From Prevotella sp. tf2-5 (GTDB lineage Bacteria > Bacteroidota > Bacteroidia > Bacteroidales > Bacteroidaceae), in NCBI RefSeq assembly GCF_900115435.1, contig NZ_FOWK01000012.1:56296-120295 (forward strand): 64,000 nucleotides of DNA. Direction: 5' to 3'. Position 1 is the stretch's first letter, and every line of letters begins with the position of its first letter. Below the pieces are notes generated by a model. That model made no database searches. It was not told the origin of the DNA and saw only the letters and a program-made list of their open reading frames with translations. The position numbers and the translations under genes were made by a program. Shown one piece after another: positions 1 to 8,400 of the stretch.

Positions 1-428
1 TGAAGGATATCGGGTTGATGGACGCTCCTTTTATGGGCATACAGAAAGTGCATGTCAATTATATGTCGACACATCCTCAGTTGTATAAGCAGTTGAAGAA
101 CCATCCGGAGTTCGTGCCTGTCATCAAGAAGTACGAGGATGAGACAGAAGGCAAGGAATACCCCTTTATCCTCAAGCAAGACCTCAACTGGCATCCGTCG
201 ACCCCATTGGCGATGGTTCGTGATGGTGACATTGTTGCCATGCTGACCGACAAGGATGGTCTGGACACCCGTCATATCGGTATCGTCTTCTGGCAACAAG
301 GTAAGCTACACCTGCTCCATGCCTCTAGTCTCTACAAAAAGGTGCTGATGAGCAAGGAGACGTTTTATGAGTATGAAAAGAAACAACCGAAACATACAGG
401 TATCAGAGTGTGGAGAATGGTGGAATGA
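1..428 (+). CDS. DUF1460-family amidase-like protein, 3' part
   Basis: The reading frame is open from the first bases of the window (first whole codon at base 3), so the gene begins outside and only about 141 C-terminal residues are seen. The block GIQKVHVNYMSTHP, then a DGDIVAMLTDK-like stretch and LDTRHIGIVFW...KLHLLHASS, match what I know of DUF1460, a Bacteroidota family with an NlpC/P60-like fold thought to act on peptidoglycan peptides in the periplasm. The His in DTRHIG and the HASS segment would be the His side of the active site; the expected catalytic Cys lies upstream and is not visible. The TGA overlaps the ATG of the next gene (ATGA), which suggests translational coupling. The family call is from remembered motifs. 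Confidence 0.8.
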   Translation, partial: KDIGLMDAPFMGIQKVHVNYMSTHPQLYKQLKNHPEFVPVIKKYEDETEGKEYPFILKQDLNWHPSTPLAMVRDGDIVAMLTDKDGLDTRHIGIVFWQQGKLHLLHASSLYKKVLMSKETFYEYEKKQPKHTGIRVWRMVE

Positions 429-1210
429 GAAAGATTACAGAAATCAAGGAATTGCGGGAAATACAGATGGGCATCCTCGATGATGTGCATCGCTTCTGTG
501 AGGAACAGGGACTGCGCTACTCGCTGTCAAGTGGTACACTGATTGGTGCCGTGCGCCATCAAGGGTATATCCCTTGGGATGATGATATAGATATCTATAT
601 GCTCAGAAGTGACTATGAGCGTTTCCTTAAGTCTTATCATGACCAAAACGGACACTATCGGGTACTGAATCCCAAGAAAGAGGATCACTACTATTATACT
701 TTCGCCAAAGTCGTCGACCAGCGCACGAAGATGGTAGAGAAGGAGACAGAAGGTTATGAGATAGGAGTGTATATTGACGTGTTCCCCGTTGACTATGTGC
801 CAGATGACATGAAGGAGCGTGAGCGTATCTTCCGACTTAAGAAACTACTCTATAAGATCCGTCGATGCAAAATATCGCAATCGAACCCGTTATACTCCCG
901 CTTGGCTTATTTGTGCTATCGTCACCTGCCCATCTCCGTGGGGATGCTGAACCGTTGGATTGACAGGTTGATAATCCAGCATAAACCGACAGACACCTTA
1001 TGCCACATGACAGAGGCAGGACCGCTCACTCCTAAAGGTTGTTTTCCTGCGGCTGACATGAAAAAAATGATGGACATGAAGTTTGAGGAACGTGTCTATA
1101 AGGTAATGATTGGCTATGATGACTATCTCAGACGTACTTACGGTAATTATATGAAACTGCCGCCCGAAGATCAGCGGACGACACATCAGTTTGAAGCGTA
1201 TTGGTTATGA
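425..1210 (+). CDS. licD: LicD-family phosphotransferase
   Basis: A protein of 261 aa. The N-terminal block SSGTLIGAVRHQGYIPWDDD (about residues 40-60) followed by IDIYMLRSDYERF is the hallmark of LicD proteins, nucleotidyltransferase-fold enzymes that move phosphocholine or similar phospho-headgroups from a CDP carrier to cell-surface glycans. The Asp cluster in WDDDIDI is the expected metal-binding site. I chose the ATG at 425, which overlaps the upstream stop as ATGA; an in-frame ATG at 410 would overlap further and is less likely. The stop again overlaps the next start. The headgroup is not known: no choline uptake or kinase gene is in view, and the facing gene at 2178-4016 could supply a CDP-linked group. 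Confidence 0.88.
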   Translation: MRKITEIKELREIQMGILDDVHRFCEEQGLRYSLSSGTLIGAVRHQGYIPWDDDIDIYMLRSDYERFLKSYHDQNGHYRVLNPKKEDHYYYTFAKVVDQRTKMVEKETEGYEIGVYIDVFPVDYVPDDMKERERIFRLKKLLYKIRRCKISQSNPLYSRLAYLCYRHLPISVGMLNRWIDRLIIQHKPTDTLCHMTEAGPLTPKGCFPAADMKKMMDMKFEERVYKVMIGYDDYLRRTYGNYMKLPPEDQRTTHQFEAYWL

Positions 1211-2208
1211 AGATTTGTATCTGCGGAGGAGGTAACCTCGGACATGTCATCACAGGTTTTGTGGCAGCGAAGAAGGATTACGAGGTCAGTCTGTTGACGC
1301 GTCGTCCAGAACAATGGAATAAGACGTTGCACATCTATACACCAGATGGCAAGACCATTGAGGGAACGCTACAACAGATTACTTCCAATGCGGCAGAAGT
1401 TATTCCACAAGCAGATATCGTACTTCTTTGTCTTCCTGGTTATGGCATCGTTGATACTTTACAGACAATTCTCCCTTACCTGAAGTCTCAGACTCCTGTG
1501 GGTAGTATTGTCAGCAGTACGGGTTTCTTCTTTGAGGCGATGAAAATACTGCCAGAGACGGTGCCCTTATTCGGTTTTCAGCGCGTTCCCTTTATTGCTC
1601 GTGTAGAGGACTATGGTAAGTCTGCTCACCTGTTAGGTTATAAGCCGTCACTGAGTATGGCAGTGGAGCGAGGTGATGGTGCTGTTTTGGCAAGGATCAT
1701 TGAAGAGATGCTTGATACGCCTGTTCAGTTGCTTGCCAACTATTACGAGGCAAGTCTCACCAATAGTAACCCATTGTTGCACACTTCTCGACTATATAGT
1801 ATGTGGCATGACTGGCATGAAGGAGTCGTCTATCCTGTACAACCCCAATTCTATAGTGACTGGACGGACGAAGCCTCCCAGTTGTTGATAGATATGGATG
1901 CTGAATTCTTTCGTTTGTTGGAAGTACTGCCCGTCACCCCTGGTAGTATCCCTACTGTCTTAGACTATTATGAGAGTACGGATGCTGCTTCGTTGACACG
2001 TAAGTTGCATAGTATCGAAGCCTTCAAAGGTCTCCTTTCACCCATGAGGAAAGTAGGAGACGGTTTTGTTCCCGACTTCCAGAGTCGTTATTTCACAGAA
2101 GATTTTCCTTATGGTCTTGCTATCATCCATCGTTTGATGCAAGAACATCATATCGATGGTCCTCATATCCAACAAGTCTACGATTGGGGCAGTTCCCTTA
2201 GTGCTTGA
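1207..2208 (+). CDS. NAD/NADP octopine/nopaline dehydrogenase-family protein
   Basis: A protein of 333 aa starting MKICICGGGNLGHVITGFVA, a Rossmann dinucleotide-binding loop (GGGNLG) at the extreme N-terminus. The C-terminal half (ASLTNSNPLLHTSRLYSMW, with conserved Asn and His) resembles the catalytic domain of the octopine/nopaline dehydrogenase family. Such enzymes reductively join an amino acid to a 2-oxo acid. The start at 1207 overlaps the licD stop (ATGA); an upstream in-frame TTG at 1201 is less likely. The 3' end runs 31 bp into the 3' end of the convergent gene at 2178-4016. Its role beside licD is unknown; making a modified amino acid or sugar for the surface glycan is only a guess. 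Confidence 0.8.
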   Translation: MKICICGGGNLGHVITGFVAAKKDYEVSLLTRRPEQWNKTLHIYTPDGKTIEGTLQQITSNAAEVIPQADIVLLCLPGYGIVDTLQTILPYLKSQTPVGSIVSSTGFFFEAMKILPETVPLFGFQRVPFIARVEDYGKSAHLLGYKPSLSMAVERGDGAVLARIIEEMLDTPVQLLANYYEASLTNSNPLLHTSRLYSMWHDWHEGVVYPVQPQFYSDWTDEASQLLIDMDAEFFRLLEVLPVTPGSIPTVLDYYESTDAASLTRKLHSIEAFKGLLSPMRKVGDGFVPDFQSRYFTEDFPYGLAIIHRLMQEHHIDGPHIQQVYDWGSSLSA

Positions 2209-4016
2209 ATCAAGCGGCTGTTATCTTCATGGTTGCGGACGGCAATACGCATATACTGTTTGTGGGGGGCAAGGCCAGGTTTCCCACTACAATCCCGAGT
2301 CAGGATATTATGCTTCTTGAGCATATAGATGACAATCTCACTGGCAGTATAGGGAGGCAGTACTTCACAAAGGAAATAGTTAGCCTGGGAGGACATGACA
2401 CGGAAGAAAGGGATGGTGCCCAACTGGCATCCGAAGTCGTCACGCTCTGCTACGAACTTGGCACAGGCGCGCTGGTAGTCTTTCTCGTATTTATTGTAAA
2501 TCTGCATGTAGAACTCTGCGAACGAATTGAGGTTCCAGATGCTCACCTCTTTCTTGATGGTGGCTATCAGCCCCTTGTCTGAGGAGGCGAGGATACCCAG
2601 ACGCAACCCTGGTACTCCAAAACTCTTTGAGATACTCTTCATCACAACCATGTGGGGATAGTCCTCTAATGTCTTATCGCTGAGCAGGGAGTTGGTGGCA
2701 TAATCCGTGCTGAAATCAACGAAGCTCTCATCGACAACCAAGCGGATATGGTTGTCCTCGCACCACTGGGCAAGGCGCAGCACGTCCGTCTTGGGGATGA
2801 AGTTGCCAGAGGGGTTGTCTGGGTTGATGAGCATCAACTGCTGGATGCCTTTATCACCAAAGAATGCCATCAGATCGTTTGCCGTATAGCGATAGTCATC
2901 ATTCCGTGGCACGTAGGTCACCTGCTGCTCTTTATCATAGCGATTAGGATATTCCTCAAAAGTGGGACGGATGAAACCGACCTTGTGAGTTGACTGTTCC
3001 ATCAGTATTTTGATGAGCTCAGCGGCACCGTTACCAGGAACAATATAATCCTCGCTCACTCCAAAGCACTTGCTGGCAATGAGGGTGTTGACCTTCATAC
3101 CCGATGGATACTCCGTGAGTAGGATATCGAAGTTAGCACGTAGCTCGTCTTTCATTCGCTGACTGGGGAAATAGGGGTTTACCAGATAGCAGAAATCAAG
3201 CATCTGGGGGAAGCGCCAGAAACCGCCATAGCGTCCGTAGTATTTACGTAGCACGTCTTTCTCGTCAGCAAACAAAGCCTCGGCAATATCCAAGTCTTGC
3301 TTGTCGTCTATCTCATACCATTTCTCATTTCCGATAGGTAGTGCCTTCAACTCATGTCCGCTCAGGAGGGAGATGATGCGCAGCACATTTTCATAGTACT
3401 CATTCAGTCCAACCGCCTTGGTATAGGCATCGAGGAAAGGAACATATTTCTCTCTCAGGAACTGTTTGTCGAACTTATAGACATTGACAGTCTTATAGTA
3501 GGAAGAGACATCGTTGTAGTCGAAGGCGTCTTTAGAGATGAAGTTGACGATATTGTCATCGGCGTCGATGCGGACCATCGTACCATCCATCCATGTCTCG
3601 TATTTGGCAACGAGGGCAAGGTTCGGGTAGGGATTCTCCAGTATCATCTCAAAGAGACGGTCGCTGAGGATGAGGTCACTCTCGATGAGCAGGGTGTCAT
3701 CCTCCTGTAATTGGTCTTTTACCAGTGACAATGAGTAGATATTGTTCGTCTTGTCGTAGATGGGATTCTCAACAAACTCTACTTTTAGCCCCTTCCTTTT
3801 GGAGGAGGACAAGGGGAGGCTCTCTATATGCTCACGGAGCTCTTTCCCCTTATAACCAGTGACGATGATGACCCGCTGGAGTTGTAACTTTGATAACTGT
3901 CCCAATACCCGGTCAATCAGTCGCACTCCATTCACAGGAACCATACATTTCGTCTGGTTCTTCGTGTATTCTCCGAGTCTGCGACCCATACCAGCCGCCA
4001 AGATAATCGCCTGCAT
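2178..4016 (-). CDS. Bifunctional sugar/CTP nucleotidyltransferase - class I/II aminotransferase-fold fusion
   Basis: A protein of 612 aa with two domains. Residues 1 to about 245 form a nucleotidyltransferase: LAAGMGRRLGEYTKNQTKC gives the NTP-binding loop and catalytic Lys, and ESDLIL the metal Asp; the closest class I recall is LicC-like CTP:phosphocholine cytidylyltransferase. Residues from about 260 to 612 form a PLP fold-type I domain of the HisC/CobD kind, with NPDNPSG, VVDES and the PLP lysine in SISKSFGVPGLRLG (about residue 461). Bifunctional nucleotidyltransferase-aminotransferase enzymes are known from headgroup pathways (for example PntC in phosphonate metabolism), and CobD-like domains can decarboxylate phospho-amino acids. 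With licD opposite, CDP-aminoalcohol synthesis is a reasonable hypothesis. Both active sites look intact. Confidence 0.82.
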   Translation of the reverse strand: MQAIILAAGMGRRLGEYTKNQTKCMVPVNGVRLIDRVLGQLSKLQLQRVIIVTGYKGKELREHIESLPLSSSKRKGLKVEFVENPIYDKTNNIYSLSLVKDQLQEDDTLLIESDLILSDRLFEMILENPYPNLALVAKYETWMDGTMVRIDADDNIVNFISKDAFDYNDVSSYYKTVNVYKFDKQFLREKYVPFLDAYTKAVGLNEYYENVLRIISLLSGHELKALPIGNEKWYEIDDKQDLDIAEALFADEKDVLRKYYGRYGGFWRFPQMLDFCYLVNPYFPSQRMKDELRANFDILLTEYPSGMKVNTLIASKCFGVSEDYIVPGNGAAELIKILMEQSTHKVGFIRPTFEEYPNRYDKEQQVTYVPRNDDYRYTANDLMAFFGDKGIQQLMLINPDNPSGNFIPKTDVLRLAQWCEDNHIRLVVDESFVDFSTDYATNSLLSDKTLEDYPHMVVMKSISKSFGVPGLRLGILASSDKGLIATIKKEVSIWNLNSFAEFYMQIYNKYEKDYQRACAKFVAERDDFGCQLGTIPFFRVMSSQANYFLCEVLPPYTASEIVIYMLKKHNILTRDCSGKPGLAPHKQYMRIAVRNHEDNSRLIQALRELPQS

Positions 4017-4041
4017 CTCTTATTGCTTTTGCTTTAGAAGA

Positions 4042-5391
4042 TTATCCAACTTGATTGTCGTCTTGGGGTTTCTCCTTGCCATGGACGCTCTTTACCTTCA
4101 TGCCGAGTTTGTTGGGAAGACAGGCGTTGAGAACGATACCTACGAGGGCAGAGAGAGCCAGTCCGGAGAAGTGGATGGGACCGATGTTCACATTATCCTC
4201 AGCACCATATTTCACACCAATGGCAATGACTAGGATCAAGGCTGCCACAAACACATTACGTGACGAGCTGAAATCTACGCCCGCCTCAACCAGGTTGCGT
4301 ACACCGACAGCTGATATCATACCATAGAGAATGAGACTGACACCACCAATGGTAGCAGCAGGCATCAGACCTATCAAGCAGGCGAACTTAGGACAGAAGG
4401 AAAGAAGTATTGCCAAGATGGCAGCCAGTCGGATGACGGCAGGGTCAAAGACTTTGGTGAGGTTCAGTACACCAGTATTCTCTCCGTATGTCGTGTTGGC
4501 TGGGGCTCCGAAGAGAGATGCCAATGCGGTGGCAAGACCGTCTCCCATCAGGGTACGGTGCAGACCGGGTTCCTTCAGATAGTCCTTGCCTACAGTAGAG
4601 GAGATGGCACACATATCACCAATATGCTCCATAATGGTGGCAATGGCTATGGGCATGATGGCAATAATGGTGGAGATCAGAAAGGTGGTGTCCATATGAT
4701 CGAGGACAGCCAGTACTGTCTGTTCTCTGCTGACGGGCAAGCCAACCCATGCTGCTTCGTGTAATGCTGAGAAGTCTACTTCACCAGTTACCGCAGCCAC
4801 GGCATAGCTGACCAGCACACCAAGGAGGATAGGGATAATCTTAATGATGCCCTTGCCCCATATGCTAGTGCAGATAACAGTCAGGATGGCAACAAGTGCC
4901 AGTGTCCAGTTGGTGGTACAGTTGTGTATGGCACTACCCGACAGGACGAGTCCGATGGCGATGATCATAGGACCTGTCACTACTGGTGGGAAGTAGTGCA
5001 TAATCTTATCGATGCCGAAAGTCTTGATGAAACCAGCCATGATAAAATAGCACATACCTGCAAAGAAGACACCTATGCACGCATAACTCAATGCCAAGGT
5101 CTCTGTCATACCTTGTTCGACACCCAGTGTCTTGACAGAGAGATAGCCTCCGATGAAGGCAAACGAGGAACCTAAGAATGCAGGTACCTTCAACTTGGTG
5201 ATGCAGTGGAACACTAAGGTTCCGATACCGGCAAACAGCAGGGTTGTCGACACAGACAGACCAGTGAGTACAGGTACCAGGATAGTGGCACCAAACATGG
5301 CGAAAAGGTGTTGTATACCTAAGATGGTATACTTAGGCAGGCCTAGCTTCCTGGCATCTGTGATGCCTTCTTTGGGAGTAATCGTTATCAT
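4042..5391 (-). CDS. uraA: Uracil/xanthine permease, NCS2 family
   Basis: A 449-aa integral membrane protein. It begins with LGLPKYTILGIQHLFAMFGA, the typical first helix of UraA/NCS2 nucleobase:proton symporters, and has about 12-14 hydrophobic segments. The family block with the conserved Glu is visible in the middle (MPIAIATIMEHIGDM), and the later Glu/Asn motif in TTYGENTGVLNLTKV. Uracil is the likeliest substrate, but xanthine cannot be excluded from sequence alone. It lies 18 bp downstream of metG on the same strand and may be co-transcribed with it. Confidence 0.9.
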   Translation of the reverse strand: MITITPKEGITDARKLGLPKYTILGIQHLFAMFGATILVPVLTGLSVSTTLLFAGIGTLVFHCITKLKVPAFLGSSFAFIGGYLSVKTLGVEQGMTETLALSYACIGVFFAGMCYFIMAGFIKTFGIDKIMHYFPPVVTGPMIIAIGLVLSGSAIHNCTTNWTLALVAILTVICTSIWGKGIIKIIPILLGVLVSYAVAAVTGEVDFSALHEAAWVGLPVSREQTVLAVLDHMDTTFLISTIIAIMPIAIATIMEHIGDMCAISSTVGKDYLKEPGLHRTLMGDGLATALASLFGAPANTTYGENTGVLNLTKVFDPAVIRLAAILAILLSFCPKFACLIGLMPAATIGGVSLILYGMISAVGVRNLVEAGVDFSSSRNVFVAALILVIAIGVKYGAEDNVNIGPIHFSGLALSALVGIVLNACLPNKLGMKVKSVHGKEKPQDDNQVG

Positions 5392-5409
5392 GGGTAATTT
5401 TTTTATTCT

Positions 5410-7476
5410 TTATCCTACTTGACTTCCAGGTTTCACGTCTTTCGTCGTGGTCACAACGCTAAGGCTCTCATCGAAATCGACGGCAGAGAGAATCATACCC
5501 TGACTCTCGATACCCATCATCTGACGGGGGGCAAAGTTAGCAACGAAGAGGATGCGCTTGCCTACCAAGACAGAGGGATCCTCATAGAAGGCGGCAATAC
5601 CACTGAGGATGGTGCGATCGGTACCAGTGCCGTCGTCAATAGTGAACTGCAAGAGCTTTTTCGATTTCTTCACCTTCTCACAAGCCTTAATCAGTCCTAC
5701 ACGGATATCGAGTTTCTCAAAGTCCTCGAAAGAAACGGTATCCTTGATGGGCGAAGCCTGATGGGTGGCAGCCTCGTTAGCTTTTTTGGTAGCCTCTAGT
5801 TTGTCGAGTTGCTTCTGAATGGTCTCGTCCTCAATTTTCTCGAAGAGCAGAGCAGGCTCTCCTAACTGGTGACCAGCTTTTAACAACTCAGTGCTGCCTA
5901 ACTGCTCCCACTCGAAATTCTCAAGATGGAGCATCTCACGTAGTTTCTTGCTTGAGAACGGCAGGAACGGCTCGAAGGCGATAGCGAGGTTGGCAGTGAG
6001 TTGCAGACAGATGTTCAGAATTGTCTCACAACGCTTTGGGTCAGTCTTCCATACCTTCCACGGCTCACACTCCGTGATATAACGGTTGCCGATACGGGCA
6101 AGGTTCATCGCCTCAAACTGGGCATCGCGGAACTTAAACTGGTTGAGATTATCTTCTATTTTACTTTTTACATTTTTAAATTCCTCAATTGCCTGACGAT
6201 CAACGTCAAGCCACTCACCACAGGCAGGAACGACACCGTTCCAGTACTTCTTGGTGAGTTGTAAGGCACGGTTCACAAAGTTTCCATAGACAGCTACAAG
6301 CTCGTTGTTGTTACGGTCCTGGAAATCTTTCCATGTAAAGTTGTTGTCTTTGGTCTCTGGGGCATTTGCCGTCAACACATAACGCAGTACGTCCTGTTTG
6401 CCGGGCATGTCCACGAGGTATTCATGCAACCACACCGCCCAGTTGCGGGAAGTGGATATCTTGTCGTTTTCCAGGTTCAGGAACTCATTGGCAGGCACAT
6501 TGTCTGGCAGGATATATTTGCCGTGTGCCTTCATCATGGTGGGGAAGATGATACAGTGGAACACGATATTGTCCTTGCCGATGAAGTGTACCAGACGGGT
6601 ATCCTCATCTTGCCACCATTTCTCCCAGTTGCCCCACTTCTCAGGCTCTTTCTCGCAGAGCTCAACAGTATTGGAGACATAACCGATGGGGGCGTCAAAC
6701 CAGACATAAAGTACTTTTCCTTCTGCTCCCTCAATGGGTACAGGAATACCCCAGTCCAAGTCACGTGTCATCGCACGGGGCTGCAGGTCCATGTCAAGCC
6801 AACTCTTACACTGTCCATAGACATTCGGACGCCATTCTTTATGCTCCTCGAGGATCCACTGTTTCAACCACTCCTGATACTCGTTCAGGGGCAGATACCA
6901 GTTCTTGGTCTCCTTCAGCACAGGGGTAGAACCACTGATGGTCGATTTGGGGTTGATGAGTTCCGTAGGACTCAGGTCACGTCCGCATTTCTCACACTGG
7001 TCACCATAGGCCCCCTCGTTATGGCAATGGGGGCACTCACCAGTCACATAACGGTCGGCAAGGAACTGCTTGGCTTCCTCGTCATAGAGTTGTGCTGTGG
7101 TCTCCTCCACCAGTTTACCCTCGTCATAGAGCTTACGGAACCACTCGGCTGCAAACTTATGATGGGTCTCTGAGGTGGTACGGCTGTAGATATCGAACGA
7201 GATACCGAACTCCTTGAAAGAGTCCTTGATCATCTTATGATAGCGGTCTACCACATCCTGTGGGGTGATACCCTCCTTACGGGCACGGACGGTAATGGGT
7301 ACACCATGCTCGTCGGAACCGCCGATAAACAGCACGTCTTCTTTCTTCAGTCTCAAATATCTTACGTAGATGTCGGCAGGCACATACACACCTGCCAAGT
7401 GACCGATATGCACACCACCATTGGCATAGGGCAGTGCCGAGGTCACAGTCGTTCTCTTGAATTTTTTTTCTGCCAT
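5410..7476 (-). CDS. metG: Methionine--tRNA ligase with C-terminal tRNA-binding domain
   Basis: 688 aa from the ATG at 7476, chosen because an AAGGAAAG Shine-Dalgarno-like run sits just upstream and the protein then begins [20 protein letters not shown]; an in-frame ATG at 7506 would overlap the promoter. The HIGH signature is in [10 protein letters not shown] (about residues 20-29), a Cys-rich zinc knuckle (CPHC...CEKCG) at about 150-170, and the second signature reads KISTS instead of KMSKS (about 345), a variant I associate with Bacteroidota enzymes. The last roughly 100 residues are an EMAPII/Trbp111-type tRNA-binding and dimerisation domain ([17 protein letters not shown]). It is transcribed from a duplicated promoter upstream. 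Confidence 0.96.
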   Translation of the reverse strand: MAEKKFKRTTVTSALPYANGGVHIGHLAGVYVPADIYVRYLRLKKEDVLFIGGSDEHGVPITVRARKEGITPQDVVDRYHKMIKDSFKEFGISFDIYSRTTSETHHKFAAEWFRKLYDEGKLVEETTAQLYDEEAKQFLADRYVTGECPHCHNEGAYGDQCEKCGRDLSPTELINPKSTISGSTPVLKETKNWYLPLNEYQEWLKQWILEEHKEWRPNVYGQCKSWLDMDLQPRAMTRDLDWGIPVPIEGAEGKVLYVWFDAPIGYVSNTVELCEKEPEKWGNWEKWWQDEDTRLVHFIGKDNIVFHCIIFPTMMKAHGKYILPDNVPANEFLNLENDKISTSRNWAVWLHEYLVDMPGKQDVLRYVLTANAPETKDNNFTWKDFQDRNNNELVAVYGNFVNRALQLTKKYWNGVVPACGEWLDVDRQAIEEFKNVKSKIEDNLNQFKFRDAQFEAMNLARIGNRYITECEPWKVWKTDPKRCETILNICLQLTANLAIAFEPFLPFSSKKLREMLHLENFEWEQLGSTELLKAGHQLGEPALLFEKIEDETIQKQLDKLEATKKANEAATHQASPIKDTVSFEDFEKLDIRVGLIKACEKVKKSKKLLQFTIDDGTGTDRTILSGIAAFYEDPSVLVGKRILFVANFAPRQMMGIESQGMILSAVDFDESLSVVTTTKDVKPGSQVG

Positions 7477-7503
7477 TCTTTCCTTATTTATTATATTTGA
7501 GTG

Positions 7504-7535
7504 CAAAGGTACGATTAAGTGAGCAAAAAGCCAAA
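7504..7535 (-). promoter_or_regulatory. metG promoter P1 (proximal)
   Basis: On the minus strand a -33 TTTG (7532-7535) and a -7 TACCTTTG (7504-7511) are separated by 20 bp, the Bacteroidota primary-sigma consensus. Transcription should start near 7497, about 20 nt before the metG ATG. Confidence 0.8.
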
Positions 7536-7579
7536 TTTTATTTGATGATTTTCGAACGTGAGTACTTTCGACTGAAAGT

Positions 7580-7611
7580 CAAAGGTACGATTAAGTGAGC
7601 AAAAAGCCAAA
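7580..7611 (-). promoter_or_regulatory. metG promoter P2 (distal copy)
   Basis: The second unit of the 76-bp tandem repeat carries the identical -33 TTTG / 20 bp / -7 TACCTTTG arrangement. Its transcript would read through P1 into metG. Confidence 0.7.
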
Positions 7612-7706
7612 TTTTATTTGATGATTTTCGAACGTGAGTACTTTCGACTGAAAGTCAAAGGTACAAAATAATTAAGAATTGACCATTGAGAATTGATAAT
7701 TATTTG

Positions 7707-7714
7707 TAATTTTG
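7707..7714 (+). promoter_or_regulatory. -7 box of the fRMsr gene
   Basis: TAATTTTG fits TAnnTTTG and ends only 5 bp before the ATG at 7720, so the transcript would be leaderless or nearly so. The -33 element is weak (TTGA-like sequence at 7679-7690). Confidence 0.55.
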
Positions 7715-7719
7715 CAGTC

Positions 7720-8187
7720 ATGGAGAAAGAAGAGAAATACAAATTGCTGACCGCTCAGGTCAAGTCATTGATACAAGGAGAGACGGATACAGTCTCTGTG
7801 ATGGCGAATATCAGTGCTGCCATCCATGAGGAGATGGGCTTTTTCTGGACAGGTTTTTATGTTGTAAAAGAAAAGGAGAACGGGGAGGGAAAGGAGTTGC
7901 GTCTGGGTCCTTTCCAGGGCAGTGTCGCTTGTATGCACATCCCCTTCGGACGTGGTGTCTGTGGTACTGCATGGCAGCGTCAGAAAACAATCATCGTCCC
8001 TGATGTGGAGGAGTTCCCTGGTCATATCGCCTGCAGCAGTCTCTCCCGTTCGGAGATTGTCGTCCCCGTCTTTAACGAATCGAATGAGGTGGTGGCAGTC
8101 CTTGATATCGATAGTCGCGACCTCAACACTTTTGATGAAATCGATAAAAAATGGCTGGAAGAGATCGTGAAATTACTCACAAAATAA
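7720..8187 (+). CDS. msrC: Free methionine-(R)-sulfoxide reductase, GAF domain
   Basis: A cytosolic 155-aa protein made of one GAF domain. It reduces free L-methionine (R)-S-oxide to methionine (EC 1.8.4.14). The three family cysteines are all present: QGSVACMHIP, GRGVCGTAW and GHIACSS, matching the spacing in the E. coli enzyme (YebR) as I remember it. DIDSRDLNTFDEIDKKWLEEI is the usual C-terminal helix region. I chose the ATG at 7720 rather than an in-frame ATG at 7693 because the -7 promoter box lies between them. It is divergent from metG, both genes being concerned with methionine; this may be coincidence. A bidirectional hairpin follows directly. Confidence 0.92.
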   Translation: MEKEEKYKLLTAQVKSLIQGETDTVSVMANISAAIHEEMGFFWTGFYVVKEKENGEGKELRLGPFQGSVACMHIPFGRGVCGTAWQRQKTIIVPDVEEFPGHIACSSLSRSEIVVPVFNESNEVVAVLDIDSRDLNTFDEIDKKWLEEIVKLLTK

Positions 8188-8212
8188 AAAAGAGGTCTTT
8201 ATGACCTCTTTT
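8188..8212. terminator. Bidirectional terminator hairpin
   Basis: AAAAGAGGTC and GACCTCTTTT form a 10-bp stem with a 5-nt loop, A-rich on one side and T-rich on the other. It can end the reductase transcript on + and the interrupted tRNA-Lys transcript on -. Confidence 0.85.
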
Positions 8213-8215
8213 CTG

Positions 8216-8334
8216 TGATCCGTTTGGGGCTCGTCATCGTTTCGCAGAAACGCTTTCATAAAGCGAAAGCGACTGAAAGAACCCAAGCCCCCAACATTAA
8301 AAGTGTTGTGCCCTACCAACTGAGCTAACGGATC
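8216..8334 (-). pseudogene. tRNA-Lys(UUU) copy with a 46-bp insertion in the T-loop
   Basis: Apart from an insertion at 8233-8278 this is the same tRNA-Lys as at 11052-11124: identical acceptor arms, anticodon loop CUUUUAA, and T-stem halves. Two substitutions are seen, one in the D-stem (GAGC to GGGC, still able to pair) and one next to the variable loop. The insertion falls after TTC of the T-loop, so the elbow is destroyed unless the extra RNA is removed. The insert itself can fold into two hairpins (GCTTTC/GAAAGC and CGTTTC/GAAACG). A full promoter and terminator remain. Most likely a pseudogene; a processed tRNA is the exotic alternative. Confidence 0.85.
8233..8278. repeat. 46-bp double-hairpin insertion inside tRNA-Lys
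   Basis: The insert starts GTC and ends near GAC on the + strand, and contains two adjacent dyads, CGTTTC-GCA-GAAACG and GCTTTC-ATAAAGC-GAAAGC. It looks like a small palindromic extragenic unit that has jumped into the tRNA gene. I see no target duplication and no second full copy in the window. Confidence 0.7.
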
Positions 8335-8353
8335 ATTGCATTAAAAGCGGGTG

Positions 8354-8384
8354 CAAAGGTACAAAGAAGTGAGCAAAATACAAA
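8354..8384 (-). promoter_or_regulatory. Promoter of the interrupted tRNA-Lys
   Basis: On the minus strand a -33 TTTG (8381-8384) and -7 TACCTTTG (8354-8361) are 19 bp apart, about 20 bp upstream of the tRNA 5' end. The damaged tRNA copy therefore keeps a consensus promoter. Confidence 0.75.
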
Positions 8385-8400
8385 ATAAAAAAACGCAAAA

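Larger units (their letters stand above)
7504..7664. repeat. Tandem 76-bp promoter repeat upstream of metG
   Basis: Two identical 76-bp units begin at 7504 and 7580, and a third 9-bp piece (CAAAGGTAC) starts at 7656. Read on the minus strand, each full unit contains a Bacteroidota promoter: TTTG, exactly 20 bp, then TACCTTTG. A related 74-bp pair lies upstream of purL (55732-55888), so this is a dispersed tandem promoter module. The third piece has the -7 box but no clear -33. Confidence 0.9.

Noticed and set aside
2178..4016. PntC-type phosphonate cytidylyltransferase/transaminase
   Set aside because: The PLP domain is of class I/II (HisC/CobD-like) type, and no PEP mutase or phosphonopyruvate decarboxylase is in the window; kept only as an analogy.
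6424..7173. 249-codon ORF on + inside metG
   Set aside because: Antisense frame to a certain tRNA synthetase gene; no independent evidence.
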